A DNA stretch of 64,000 nt from Streptomyces varsoviensis (GTDB lineage Bacteria; Actinomycetota; Actinomycetes; Streptomycetales; Streptomycetaceae). A model generated the notes under the pieces. It made no database searches and was not told the DNA's origin. It was given only the letters and a program-made list of their open reading frames with translations. Below are positions 26,944 to 36,072 of the stretch, in pieces. How positions within the stretch are numbered: position 1 is the stretch's first letter; the number at the start of each line of letters is the position of its first letter. The translations under genes were made by a program, and so were the position numbers. The stretch spans positions 62,001-126,000 of the forward strand of contig NZ_JOBF01000016.1 in NCBI RefSeq assembly GCF_000718635.1, in the 5' to 3' direction.

Positions 26944-29900
26944 CCGCCGGGACCGGAGCCGGGCCCGGGAGCGGGGCCGGGACGGCGAGCGGGGCCAGGC
27001 CCGTAAGCGGAGCCGAGGCCGACCGCGACCGCGCCGCGCCGGCCAACGCCCCCCGGGCAGTGGTCACGGAGGAGCCGCCCCATGGACAGCCCCCGATCGC
27101 GGCTCGTACACCGCCGGTGGCGATCGTCGGTATGGCGGCGCTCTTCCCGGGCGCCGGGGACCTGGACGGCTACTGGCGGAACATCGTGGGCGGCGTGGAC
27201 GCGATCACGGAGGTTCCGGCGGGCCGGTGGGACGAGGAGTTCTACGTGCCGGAGGGGCCGGGGCGGGCCGATCGCGTGTACTGCCGGCGCGGGGGGTTCG
27301 TGGACGAGGGGGCGGCGTACGACCTCACTCGGTTCGGCGTCATGCCGGCGTCGGTCGCGGGGGCGGAGCCCGATCAGTTCATCGCGCTGGAGGTGGCCGA
27401 CCGGGCCGTGCGGGACGCGGGCGGATACGGGGCGCTGCCGGCCGACCGGCAGCGGGTCGGGGTCGTGCTCGGCCGGGGCGGCTATCTCACGCCCGGCCTG
27501 GCCCGCCTCGACCAGCGCGTGCGCGTCACACGCCAACTGACGCGTACCTTGCGCGAGTTGCTGCCCGAACTCGACGAAGAGCGACTGACGCGCATTCAGG
27601 CGGCCTTCGCCGGTCAACTCGGCCCCGAACAGCCGGAGTCCGCCATCGGGCTCGTCCCGAACCTGGCCGCTTCCCGCCTCGCCAACCGGCTGGACCTGCG
27701 CGGCCCCGCCTACACCGTCGACGCGGCCTGCGCGTCGTCCCTCGTCGCCGTCGACCACGCGGTACGCGAACTCGGCTCGGGCCGCTGCGATGTCGTGCTG
27801 GCGGGCGGCGTGCACCACTGCCACGACATCACGCTGTGGAGCGTCTTCAGCCAGCTCGGCGCGTTGTCGCGCAGCCAGCGCTGCCGCCCCCTGCACCGCG
27901 CCGCCGACGGCGTGCTGATCGGCGAGGGCACGGGCGTCGTGGTCCTCAAGCGCCTCGCCGACGCCGAGCGTGCCGGCGACCGCGTCTACGCCCTGGTGTC
28001 CGGCACCGGCGTGGCCGGGGACGGCCGCTCGGCGAGCCTGTTCAGCCCGGACTCCGGCGGCCAGGTGCGCGCGGTCCGCCAGGCGTGGGAGTCGGCGGGC
28101 CTCGACCCGCGAGCCGCCGACTCCGTGGGGCTGCTGGAGGCGCACGGCACCGCGACCCCGGCGGGGGACGAGGCCGAACTCGCCACGCTGGCCGAGGTGT
28201 TCGGCGGGCCGGGCGGCAGTGCGCGCCGCGCCGTCATCGGCTCGGTGAAGTCCATGATCGGCCACACCATGCCGGCGGCGGGCGTCGCCGGGCTGATCAA
28301 GGCGGCCCTCGCCCTGCACCACGGCGTGCTGCCGCCCACCCTGCACTGCGACGAGCCCCACCCCGCCCTCGCCCGCACCCGCTTCACCCCCCTCGACCGC
28401 GCCCGGCCATGGGAGGTTCCCACGAGCGGCGCCCCGCGCCGCGCGGGCGTCAACGCCTTCGGCTTCGGCGGAATCAACGCCCACGTCGTACTGGAGGAGG
28501 CTCCACGCACCGCCACGGGCCCTGACGCGCGTACGAGCACCGGCCCCAGCTCCGGCGCGAGCGCGAGCACCCGCCCCGGCGCCCGTACGCGGCCCACCAC
28601 CCCCCGCACCTCCCCGACCTCCCGGACCTCCCCGACCTCCACGACCGGCCTGACCGAGCCGGAACGGGTGCTGCGGCTGGCCGCCGGCTCCCCCGAGGCG
28701 CTGGCGGCGCTGCTGGCCGCGGACGACTCGGCGGTGCTGGCCGCCGGGCTGGACGAGCGGGCGCGGGTGGCCGAGCCGTGCCGGCTGGGCGTCGTCGACC
28801 CGACGCGGCGCCGGCTCGCGCTGGCGCGCAGGGCCGTGGCGCAGGGCACGCCCTGGCGGGGGCGCAGCGATGTGTGGTTCGCGCCTGCGCCTCTGCTGGG
28901 CGCGGCGGGCGGGCGTACGGCGTTCGTCTTCCCGGGGCTGGAGGCCGAGTTCGAGCCGCGCGTCGCCGAGCTGGCGGAGCGGTTCGGCCTCGACTGGTCG
29001 CCCGGCGGGGCGAGGGTCGGGGACGTGGGCCGGCACGGCGCGGCCGTGTTCCAGCTCGGCCGGGTGCTCGACGCCGCCCTGCGACGCCTGGGCGTCGTGC
29101 CCGACGCGGTCGCCGGGCACAGCGTCGGCGAGTGGACGGCCATGGCCTGCGGCGGCATGCACGCGGCGGACGAGGTCGACGCGTTCCTCGCGGGCTTCGA
29201 CCCCGACGCGCTACGCGTGCCGGGCGCGGCCTTCGCCGTGCTGGGCCTGCCCGCCGACCGGGTACGCGCCGAACTGGCCGGCCGCGACGACGTGGTGCTC
29301 TCGCACGACAACGCCCCGAACCAGTCGATGATCTGCGGCCCGCACGACGCGGTCACCGCCGTCGTGCTGCGCCTGCGGGCGCGGGGCGTGGTCGGCCAGG
29401 TCCTGCCGTTCCGCTCCGGGTTCCACACGCCGATGCTCGCGCCGTACCTGGCGCCGATCCGCGCCGCCGCGGAGGCGTACACGCTGCGCCCGCCGACGAC
29501 CCCGGTGTGGTCGGCGACGACCGCCGCGCCGTACCCGCACGAACCGGACGCCGTGCGGGAGTTGTTCGTACGCCACCTGCTGGAGCCCGTACGGTTCCGG
29601 CAACTGATCTCCGCCATGCACGGCGCGGGGTTCCGCGCCTTCGTCCAGCTCGGCGCGGGCCAGCTCGGTTCGCTGATCGACGACACGCTGGCCGGCCGGG
29701 ACCGGCTCGTCGTCTCCGCGCACGCGGGGACACGGGACAGCCTGGCGCAGCTCCGCCGGGTGGCCACCGCGCTGTGGGCGTACGGCGCCGAACCGGACGT
29801 GGGCCCGCTGCTCGCCCCGCACGGGCCTCCGCCCGCCGCCACTCCGGCAGCGGGCCGTCCCGCCCGCCCCTCTCGTCCCGGCTTCCGGCTGAACCTCGGC

Positions 29901-31940
29901 GGAGCGTCGGTCTCCCTGCCCGCCGAGGCCCGGGGCATCCTCACCGGGCTGTCGCCCAGACCAACGGCAGAGGCGCCCCGAGCGGACGCTCCCGTCAACA
30001 GCAATACGGACGAGACCCCCGCCCCCGACAACAACCCCCTGGCGCGCCTCGAACGCGTAGGGGCCGGACTTCCGATAGCCGCCGAGTTCTCCGCGCTGCT
30101 AGCCGATACCGCCGCCACCGCCGCCGACCTGATAGCCGCCGCCCGGCGAGGCCACGCCCGCCCAAGGAGCCCCGAGCCGCCTCAGCCCCGTTTCCGCCCG
30201 CCTCGCGCCGCTGCCGGACTCACGCCCGTAAAAGAAGGAATGTCGCCTCAAACAGCCCTAACAGACAGCCGCACGCCCGCATCGGCGTCCACCGCTCCTC
30301 CCGTCCCCGCCACCCTCCGCATCGACGTGCAGGAAATGCCCTACCTACTCGATCACTGCTTCTTCCGGCAGCGGCCGGGCTGGCCCGATGACATCGACCG
30401 GTGGCCGGTGGTGCCCGCGACCACGGTGATCCGCCATCTCATGGATATCGCCGAACGGGCCGCGCCCGGCCTGCGGTCCGTCGCGGTGCATCAGGTGCGG
30501 CTGCTCAAGTGGATCGAGGCGATTCCGTCGGTGGACGTACCGGTGACGGTGCGCCGGACCGCGCCGAACCGGGTGGAAGTGGGCCTGACGGGGTTCGCCC
30601 GCGCCGTCGTGGAGCTGGCGGGCGGCGGGGAGGGAAGGCAGGGGGCGCATCCGGACCCGCCCGCACCATGGCCCATAACCCCGGCCGCCACCGAGCGCGT
30701 ACCGGAGTTGCGCGCCGAGCAGCTCTACAGCGAGCGGTGGATGTTCCACGGCCCGCGTTTCCAAGGCGTCACCGAGCTGACCGCGATCGGCGACCGGCAC
30801 GTGCGCGGGCTGCTCACCGCGCCCGCAGCGCCCGGCGCGCTGCTCGACAACGCCGGGCAGCTCCTCGGCTACTGGATCATGGCGACGCGCACCGAGCGCA
30901 CCACCGTCCTCCCGGTCGGCATGGACCGCATCCGCTTCTACGGGCCGGAGCCCCGCCCCGGTACGCGCCTGATGTGCGCGATCCGTATCACCGAGGTCAC
31001 CGGCAACACCCTGACCGCCGACATGCGACTGGTCCACGGCGGGCGCGTGTGGGCCGAGGTGACGGGGTGGACGGACCGCCGGTTCGACACCGATCCCGGC
31101 ATCCGGGCGGTGGACCGGTTCCCGGGCCGGAACACGCTGTCCACGCTGCGGCCGGAGGGCTGGGCCCAGGTCTGCGAGCGCTGGCCGGACCTCGCCACCC
31201 GCGAACTGATCATGCGCAACATGCTCGGCAGCGCCGAACGCGCCCAGTACGAGCGGCTCTCCCCCGTCCGCCGCCGACAGTGGCTGCTCGGACGGATCGC
31301 CGCCAAGGACGCGGTACGCGGCCTGCTGTGGAAGGAGGGGCCGCGCGAGGAAGACCCCGCCGAGATCTATCCCGCCGAGATCGCCGTGCGCAACGACGAG
31401 TCCGGGCGGCCGGTCGTGTACGGCGTGCACGGACGGGCGGTCGACGGCGTCGTCGTCTCCATCGCGCACTGCGCGGAGACGGGCGTCGCCATCGCCCGGC
31501 GCGGCCCGTGCGGCATCGACGTCGAGGAGGTCACGAACCGGCCCAGGGCGACCGTCGAAGCAGCCTGCGCCGCCGAGGAGTTGGCACTCCTCGACGGTCT
31601 GACGCGGGCCGGGGGCGACGGCGCGGCCGTGTGGTTCACGCGGTTCTGGGCGGCGAAGGAGGCCGTCGCCAAGGCGCGCGGCACCGGGTTGCGCGGCCGC
31701 CCCGCCGACTACCGCGTGGCGGCGGCGGACAGCGACCGGCTGCGCGTGGTGGCCGGCGGCGTTCCGTACGCCGTGCGGGTGTGCGACACCGCCAATTCGC
31801 CGGGCCTGCCCGCGCGGAGCTACGTCGTCGCGTGGACGGCGACTGACGAACAGCCAGAGCGGCCAGAGCAGCCAGTACAGAAAGCGCGGAAAGAGCAGGC
31901 AGAGGAGAAAGAGGAGACAGGAGAACGCGATGACCACTGA
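26937..31940 (+). CDS. Type I polyketide synthase KS-AT-DH with fused 4'-phosphopantetheinyl transferase
   Basis: A 1667-residue partner synthase. KS (about 60-520) has Cys265 in DAACASS, EAHGTATPAGDE and GSVKSMIGHT, so it looks active. AT (about 660-950) has Ser729 in GHSVGEW and GFHTPM, similar to PfaB-type acyltransferases. A double-hotdog dehydratase (about 1125-1410) has His1140 in YLLDHCFF and an Asp in APGALLDNAGQLLG. The last 200 residues are a Sfp-type phosphopantetheinyl transferase with GIDVEEV (about 1525) and FWAAKEAVAKA (about 1572), so the synthase can activate its own ACPs in cis. The start is ATG 26937 (or GTG 26940, overlapping the previous TGA). Its 3' end overlaps the ACP gene by 11 bases. 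Confidence 0.84.
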   Translation: MVTAGTGAGPGSGAGTASGARPVSGAEADRDRAAPANAPRAVVTEEPPHGQPPIAARTPPVAIVGMAALFPGAGDLDGYWRNIVGGVDAITEVPAGRWDEEFYVPEGPGRADRVYCRRGGFVDEGAAYDLTRFGVMPASVAGAEPDQFIALEVADRAVRDAGGYGALPADRQRVGVVLGRGGYLTPGLARLDQRVRVTRQLTRTLRELLPELDEERLTRIQAAFAGQLGPEQPESAIGLVPNLAASRLANRLDLRGPAYTVDAACASSLVAVDHAVRELGSGRCDVVLAGGVHHCHDITLWSVFSQLGALSRSQRCRPLHRAADGVLIGEGTGVVVLKRLADAERAGDRVYALVSGTGVAGDGRSASLFSPDSGGQVRAVRQAWESAGLDPRAADSVGLLEAHGTATPAGDEAELATLAEVFGGPGGSARRAVIGSVKSMIGHTMPAAGVAGLIKAALALHHGVLPPTLHCDEPHPALARTRFTPLDRARPWEVPTSGAPRRAGVNAFGFGGINAHVVLEEAPRTATGPDARTSTGPSSGASASTRPGARTRPTTPRTSPTSRTSPTSTTGLTEPERVLRLAAGSPEALAALLAADDSAVLAAGLDERARVAEPCRLGVVDPTRRRLALARRAVAQGTPWRGRSDVWFAPAPLLGAAGGRTAFVFPGLEAEFEPRVAELAERFGLDWSPGGARVGDVGRHGAAVFQLGRVLDAALRRLGVVPDAVAGHSVGEWTAMACGGMHAADEVDAFLAGFDPDALRVPGAAFAVLGLPADRVRAELAGRDDVVLSHDNAPNQSMICGPHDAVTAVVLRLRARGVVGQVLPFRSGFHTPMLAPYLAPIRAAAEAYTLRPPTTPVWSATTAAPYPHEPDAVRELFVRHLLEPVRFRQLISAMHGAGFRAFVQLGAGQLGSLIDDTLAGRDRLVVSAHAGTRDSLAQLRRVATALWAYGAEPDVGPLLAPHGPPPAATPAAGRPARPSRPGFRLNLGGASVSLPAEARGILTGLSPRPTAEAPRADAPVNSNTDETPAPDNNPLARLERVGAGLPIAAEFSALLADTAATAADLIAAARRGHARPRSPEPPQPRFRPPRAAAGLTPVKEGMSPQTALTDSRTPASASTAPPVPATLRIDVQEMPYLLDHCFFRQRPGWPDDIDRWPVVPATTVIRHLMDIAERAAPGLRSVAVHQVRLLKWIEAIPSVDVPVTVRRTAPNRVEVGLTGFARAVVELAGGGEGRQGAHPDPPAPWPITPAATERVPELRAEQLYSERWMFHGPRFQGVTELTAIGDRHVRGLLTAPAAPGALLDNAGQLLGYWIMATRTERTTVLPVGMDRIRFYGPEPRPGTRLMCAIRITEVTGNTLTADMRLVHGGRVWAEVTGWTDRRFDTDPGIRAVDRFPGRNTLSTLRPEGWAQVCERWPDLATRELIMRNMLGSAERAQYERLSPVRRRQWLLGRIAAKDAVRGLLWKEGPREEDPAEIYPAEIAVRNDESGRPVVYGVHGRAVDGVVVSIAHCAETGVAIARRGPCGIDVEEVTNRPRATVEAACAAEELALLDGLTRAGGDGAAVWFTRFWAAKEAVAKARGTGLRGRPADYRVAAADSDRLRVVAGGVPYAVRVCDTANSPGLPARSYVVAWTATDEQPERPEQPVQKARKEQAEEKEETGERDDH

Positions 31941-32433
31941 CGCTACGGGGCTCGCGACGGCGGACGCTACCGGGGCGGCCGAGGCTGCCGGGGCAGCCGA
32001 GGCGGGCCCCGGTGACGGCCTCCTCCCGGCCGCCGACCCCGACCCCGACCCCGCCTCCGTACTGGCGGATATCGCGGGCATGCTGCGTGAGCTGCTGGCG
32101 GAGTACGGGCTCGACGACGCCGAGATCGCGCGGGAGACCACCTTCCATGATGATCTGGAACTGGAGAGCATCGACCTGGTCGGACTCTCCGGAGCGCTGC
32201 GCGAACACTACGGCGACCGGGTCAACTTCGCCGCGTTCATCGCCGACCTCGAACTGGACGAGATCATCGCGCTGACGATCGGCCAACTGGTCGACTACGT
32301 AGTCGACTCCCTCCGCGCGACAACCACGACGGACCCGACAGCCACAACGGACGCGACGGACCCGACAGACCCGACAGACCTGACAGCCGCGACGGAGGCA
32401 ACCACCTCCCCCTCCCCCACCGAACAGGACTGA
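31930..32433 (+). CDS. Stand-alone acyl carrier protein
   Basis: A 167-residue protein whose middle (about residues 38-125) is a carrier domain with the phosphopantetheine Ser80 in LELESIDLVGL. The flanks are low complexity: an Ala/Gly-rich head and a Thr/Asp/Pro tail (repeated TDPTDPT from a 9-12-bp unit). It overlaps the second PKS gene by 11 bases and lies four bases before the hydrolase gene, so it belongs to the same operon. It may carry the chain for a step outside the megasynthases, or replace the tandem ACPs usual in PUFA synthases. Confidence 0.85.
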   Translation: MTTDATGLATADATGAAEAAGAAEAGPGDGLLPAADPDPDPASVLADIAGMLRELLAEYGLDDAEIARETTFHDDLELESIDLVGLSGALREHYGDRVNFAAFIADLELDEIIALTIGQLVDYVVDSLRATTTTDPTATTDATDPTDPTDLTAATEATTSPSPTEQD

Positions 32434-32437
32434 CCCC

Positions 32438-33253
32438 ATGGCCAAGATCCGTACGGGCGGGATCACCACGCACGTCCAGCGCCTCGACGCCGCCGTGCGG
32501 CCGCCCGCCGGAGCGGGCGGGGCGCCGCTGGTGGTGTTCGTGCACGGCCTGCTCACCGACAGCCTGGCCAGCTACTACTTCACCCTCGGCCCGGCCTTCG
32601 CCGCCGAGGGCATCGACGTGATCATGTACGACCTGCGCGGGCACGGCCGCAGCGACCGCCCGCGCACCGGCTACCGCCTGGAGTGCTTCGTCGACGACCT
32701 GGTGGCCCTGCTCGACGCGCTCGGCGAACGGCGGCCGGCGCATGTGGTGGGCAATTCGTTCGGCGGTACGGTCGCGGCTGCCGTCGCCGCGTGGCACCCG
32801 GAGCGGGTGGCGACCGTGACCATGATCGAGTCCGAGCCGCCGGTCGCCGCGTGGGCCCGGCACATGGCCGACGGGCTCGCCGACGCGAAGGACCGGCTCG
32901 CCCGCAAGGAGGTCATCGGCTGGATCCGCGCCGAGCACGGCGCGCACACAGCCCGGCTCTCCCGCTCCGCCGGCCGCATCCTGCAGACCACGACGCTGGC
33001 CGAGGACGTGCCGGCGGGCCGGGTCATCGACGACGGCCTGCGGGCGATCGGCTGCCCCCTGCTCGCGCTCTTCGGCGACCAGTCCGGGCTGTCCGCCCAA
33101 GCCCCCGTCCTGCGACGGAAGTTACCGTCCTGCCGGACGGTCGTCCTGCCCGAGCAGGGCCATTCCGTCCTGGTGGAGCGCACCGCCGAGACCCGCGAGC
33201 TCCTTCTCTCCTGGGTGCGGGAGCACGCGCTGTCCGGGGCGGCGGCGCCGTGA
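32438..33253 (+). CDS. Alpha/beta-fold hydrolase of the PKS operon
   Basis: A 271-residue alpha/beta hydrolase. The oxyanion-hole region is FVHGLLTDS and the nucleophile Ser is in VVGNSFGGT. The acid is probably in LFGDQSGL and the His is in EQGHSVLV. There is no signal peptide, so it acts in the cytosol. Set between an ACP and a glycosyltransferase in a PKS operon, a thioesterase-like chain-releasing or editing role is likely, because neither megasynthase has a thioesterase domain. This is inference from context. It is coupled to the glycosyltransferase by a GTGA overlap. Confidence 0.8.
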   Translation: MAKIRTGGITTHVQRLDAAVRPPAGAGGAPLVVFVHGLLTDSLASYYFTLGPAFAAEGIDVIMYDLRGHGRSDRPRTGYRLECFVDDLVALLDALGERRPAHVVGNSFGGTVAAAVAAWHPERVATVTMIESEPPVAAWARHMADGLADAKDRLARKEVIGWIRAEHGAHTARLSRSAGRILQTTTLAEDVPAGRVIDDGLRAIGCPLLALFGDQSGLSAQAPVLRRKLPSCRTVVLPEQGHSVLVERTAETRELLLSWVREHALSGAAAP

Positions 33254-34461
33254 CGCGCTTTCTGTTCGTCGTCCCTCCGCTGGTCGGGCACGTCAATCCG
33301 CTGCTGGGCGTGGCGGGCGAGCTGCGCTCGCGCGGGCACCGGGTGGCGTGGGCGGGCCACGCCGACCCGCTCCGGGGCCTGGTGGGCTCGGAGGCCACGG
33401 TGTTCGGCTGCGCGCTGCCCGGCACGGCGACGAGCAGGCCGCCGAAGCTGGCCGGGCCGGCGGCGTTCCGGTTCCTGTGGGAGGAGTTCTTCGTCCCGCT
33501 GGCCGAGGCGATGGCGCCCGGCGTGGACGCGGCGATCGAGGCGTTCGCCCCGGATGTGGTCGTCGCCGATCAGCACGCCGTCGCGGGCGCCCTGGTCGCC
33601 GAGCGCCGCGGCGTCCCGTACGTCACCTCGTGCACCACCTCCGCCGAACTGGCCGATCCACTGGCGGGCATGCCCAAGGTGGCCGCCTGGGTCAGCGGCC
33701 TGCTGCGCGGACTGCGGGAACGGATCGGCGACCCCGCCCGCGGCACCGACCCGCGCTTCTCCCCGTACGGGGTCGTCGCCTTCACCGGCCGCGCGCTACT
33801 CGGCGCCGCTCGACTCCCGCACCCTGACGTGCACTTGGTGGGTCCGGCCATCGCCGCCCGCCCCGCCCCCGCCGACTTCCCCTGGTCGGCGCTGGACCCG
33901 CGCCGCCGCGCCGTGCTCGTGACGCTCGGCACCGCGAACGCGGACGCGGGCGGCCGGTTCCTGGCGGAGGCGGTGGCCGCGCTGCGCGCCGCGCGCCACC
34001 GCGTGCAGGGCATCGTCGTCGACCCCGGCCGTACGCTCGCCGGGGCCCCGGTCCCGCCCGACGTGCTCGTACGCCCGTACGTGCCGCAACTCGATCTGCT
34101 GCGCCGCGTCTCCGCCGTCGTCTGCCACGGCGGCCACAACACCGTCTGCGAGTCCTTGTGGCACGGGGTGCCGCTCGTCCTCGCCCCGATCCGCGACGAT
34201 CAGCCGATCGTGGCGGGGCAGGTCGTGGCCGCGGGCGCGGGGGTGCGGGTGCGCTTCGGCCGGGTGGACGCCGAGGGGCTGGGCGCGGCGATCGACGCCG
34301 TCCTCGACCCGGCCGGCGGCCACCGCGCGGCGGCCGAGGCGATCGGCGCCTCCTTCCGCGCGGCGGGCGGCACGTCGGCGGCGGCGGACCGCCTGGAAGA
34401 GGCCGCCGCGCGGGCGGCGGGCCGACGGCCGCCGGGAGACGTACGGGCGGGGACGGGGTGA
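33250..34461 (+). CDS. MGT-family glycosyltransferase
   Basis: A 403-residue GT-B glycosyltransferase of the macroside/UGT type. The N-terminal half opens TRFLFVVPPLVGHVNPLLGV, and the nucleotide-sugar site is in VCHGGHNTVCESLWHGVPL followed by APIRDDQPIVA. These enzymes transfer a sugar from an NDP-sugar to hydroxyl groups of polyketides, lipids or carotenoids. The start GTG 33250 overlaps the hydrolase stop (GTGA). As the last gene of the PKS operon it indicates that the final product is a glycoside; donor sugar and acceptor cannot be read from sequence. No sugar-biosynthesis gene is nearby, so a common NDP-sugar is likely. Confidence 0.87.
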   Translation: MTRFLFVVPPLVGHVNPLLGVAGELRSRGHRVAWAGHADPLRGLVGSEATVFGCALPGTATSRPPKLAGPAAFRFLWEEFFVPLAEAMAPGVDAAIEAFAPDVVVADQHAVAGALVAERRGVPYVTSCTTSAELADPLAGMPKVAAWVSGLLRGLRERIGDPARGTDPRFSPYGVVAFTGRALLGAARLPHPDVHLVGPAIAARPAPADFPWSALDPRRRAVLVTLGTANADAGGRFLAEAVAALRAARHRVQGIVVDPGRTLAGAPVPPDVLVRPYVPQLDLLRRVSAVVCHGGHNTVCESLWHGVPLVLAPIRDDQPIVAGQVVAAGAGVRVRFGRVDAEGLGAAIDAVLDPAGGHRAAAEAIGASFRAAGGTSAAADRLEEAAARAAGRRPPGDVRAGTG

Positions 34462-34530
34462 GCGGCACCCGGACAGTGCCCCTGGCCGCTCAAGCACCGC
34501 CCCCTCACCCCCGCAGCGCCGCCCCCGCCC

Positions 34531-35949
34531 TCACCCCCGCAGCGCCGCCGCCCCCGAGGATGCCTGTTCCTCCGCCCGTACGCGCGCTGCCGCCGCCTCC
34601 GCCGCGCGGCCGAGGCGGTCGGCGAGGCGGGCCTGGGCGAGCCAGTTGTACGGGCAGACGGGGCGCAGGTTGATGCGCTCGCTGACCAGGGTGCGGGCGG
34701 TGTCGGTGCGTCCGGCGCGCAGGGCGGCCTCCAGCAGGGTCTTCTGGATCGCGTCCCGCTGGGCGTGGCTGCCGCCGAAGTCGTCGAGGCGGTAGCGGAC
34801 GGGGGCCAGCGCCTCGACGACCTGCCCGTACCGGCGCTGGCCGTAGGCGATCAGGGCCCGGCACACGGGCAGGCCGACGTGTTCGGTCATGGCGTGGTTG
34901 GTGACGTCGGGGCGGGCGTCGGCGAGCCATGCCTCCCGGTCGCGTACGAGGCGTTCGGCGTCGGCGATGCGGTCCGCGCCGACGTAGGCCATGACGGCGT
35001 GCACGTCGTTGAAGGCGTAGTAGGGCGTGTCGCGGCGGGCGGCCCAGGCGTCGGCGAGCGCCGCCCAGCGGGGCCCGGCGTCGTGGTCGGCGAGCAGGAG
35101 CCGCCACAGCAGGGCGGAGGCGTCGAGGAGTTCCATCGCCAGTCCCTGGGACTGGTCGTTGTGGAGCACGGCGTCGTAGATCTCCAGCACGCGCCGGGTG
35201 TCGCCGGCCTCCAGGGCGTAGAGGCAGTAGTGCCACCAGTTGTGCACGTTGAGGTAGTTGCCGGCGGCCCAGTCGTCGGTGCGGGCGTCGAGGTAGCGGA
35301 TGCCCTCCGCGAACTGGCCCTGCATCTCGTAGGTGTGCACGACGGCGTGGATGCCCCACACGTCGCGCGGGTCGCGTTCGACGGCGGCGAGGGCGGTCTG
35401 CTGGGCGCGGCTGTAGTGGCCGGTCTCCTCCAGCCCGAACGCGTACATGCCCAGCACCTGCCCGTACTGCGGGTCGCCCTCGGGCCAGGCGGACAGGGCG
35501 CCGCCGACGCGGTCGCGCAGCCGGGCGGCGTCGCCGGTGAAGAAGTCGATCTGGTGCCCGGCGGCGAGCGCGAGCACGTCGCGGGGGTATGCGACGGTGA
35601 TCTCGCCGAGCAGCGCGCCGGCCCGGCGCAGGTCGCCGGCGAACCAGGCGGTGGCGGCGGCGAGGTGCATGCGTTCGCGCGCGGTCTCCCCGGCGGGGCA
35701 GGACTTCTGGTAGCGGACGAAGGCGTCGTGCGCGGCGGCGGCGTCCTTCTCCTCGGTGCCCAGCAGCCCCAGGTAGGCGGCGAGTACGTTGCCCATGACG
35801 GAGTGCGGCGAGGCGTCCAGGACGGCCCGCGACTCGTCGGCCACCTCGCCGCGGAAGAGGAGCAGCGCCCCGAGCGCGTTCTCGTAGTGGGTCAGGGCCT
35901 GCTGGCCGGTGTGCGACATCGCGTGGCCGTGCCGGTCGGTGTCCGTCAT
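34531..35949 (-). CDS. Tetratricopeptide-repeat protein (TTC38-like)
   Basis: A 472-residue soluble all-helical protein with multiple TPR-like pairs. It shows YPRDVLALAAGHQIDFFTGD, YGQVLGMYAFGLEETGHY, VHTYEMQGQFAEGIRYLDAR and the well-conserved NVHNWWHYCLYALEAGD. This pattern is that of the TTC38 group, whose role is unknown. The start is ATG 35949 (MTDTDRHGHAM); the open frame upstream to 38103 is only the antisense of the protease gene. Its last codons and stop are present twice in a 26-bp tandem duplication. It is convergent with the PKS operon and divergent from the protease gene. Confidence 0.82.
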   Translation of the reverse strand: MTDTDRHGHAMSHTGQQALTHYENALGALLLFRGEVADESRAVLDASPHSVMGNVLAAYLGLLGTEEKDAAAAHDAFVRYQKSCPAGETARERMHLAAATAWFAGDLRRAGALLGEITVAYPRDVLALAAGHQIDFFTGDAARLRDRVGGALSAWPEGDPQYGQVLGMYAFGLEETGHYSRAQQTALAAVERDPRDVWGIHAVVHTYEMQGQFAEGIRYLDARTDDWAAGNYLNVHNWWHYCLYALEAGDTRRVLEIYDAVLHNDQSQGLAMELLDASALLWRLLLADHDAGPRWAALADAWAARRDTPYYAFNDVHAVMAYVGADRIADAERLVRDREAWLADARPDVTNHAMTEHVGLPVCRALIAYGQRRYGQVVEALAPVRYRLDDFGGSHAQRDAIQKTLLEAALRAGRTDTARTLVSERINLRPVCPYNWLAQARLADRLGRAAEAAAARVRAEEQASSGAAALRG

Positions 35950-36072
35950 GGTCCCCTTCGACTTCTCGACCCTCTGGTGTCCCTTCCGCCCCCGCCTTAC
36001 CTTGGCAGCGGTAGGAAAGCCGTCCGATCGCTTGTCATGTCCTTGTTGAAGATTACCGACAAGAGGTGCGTC

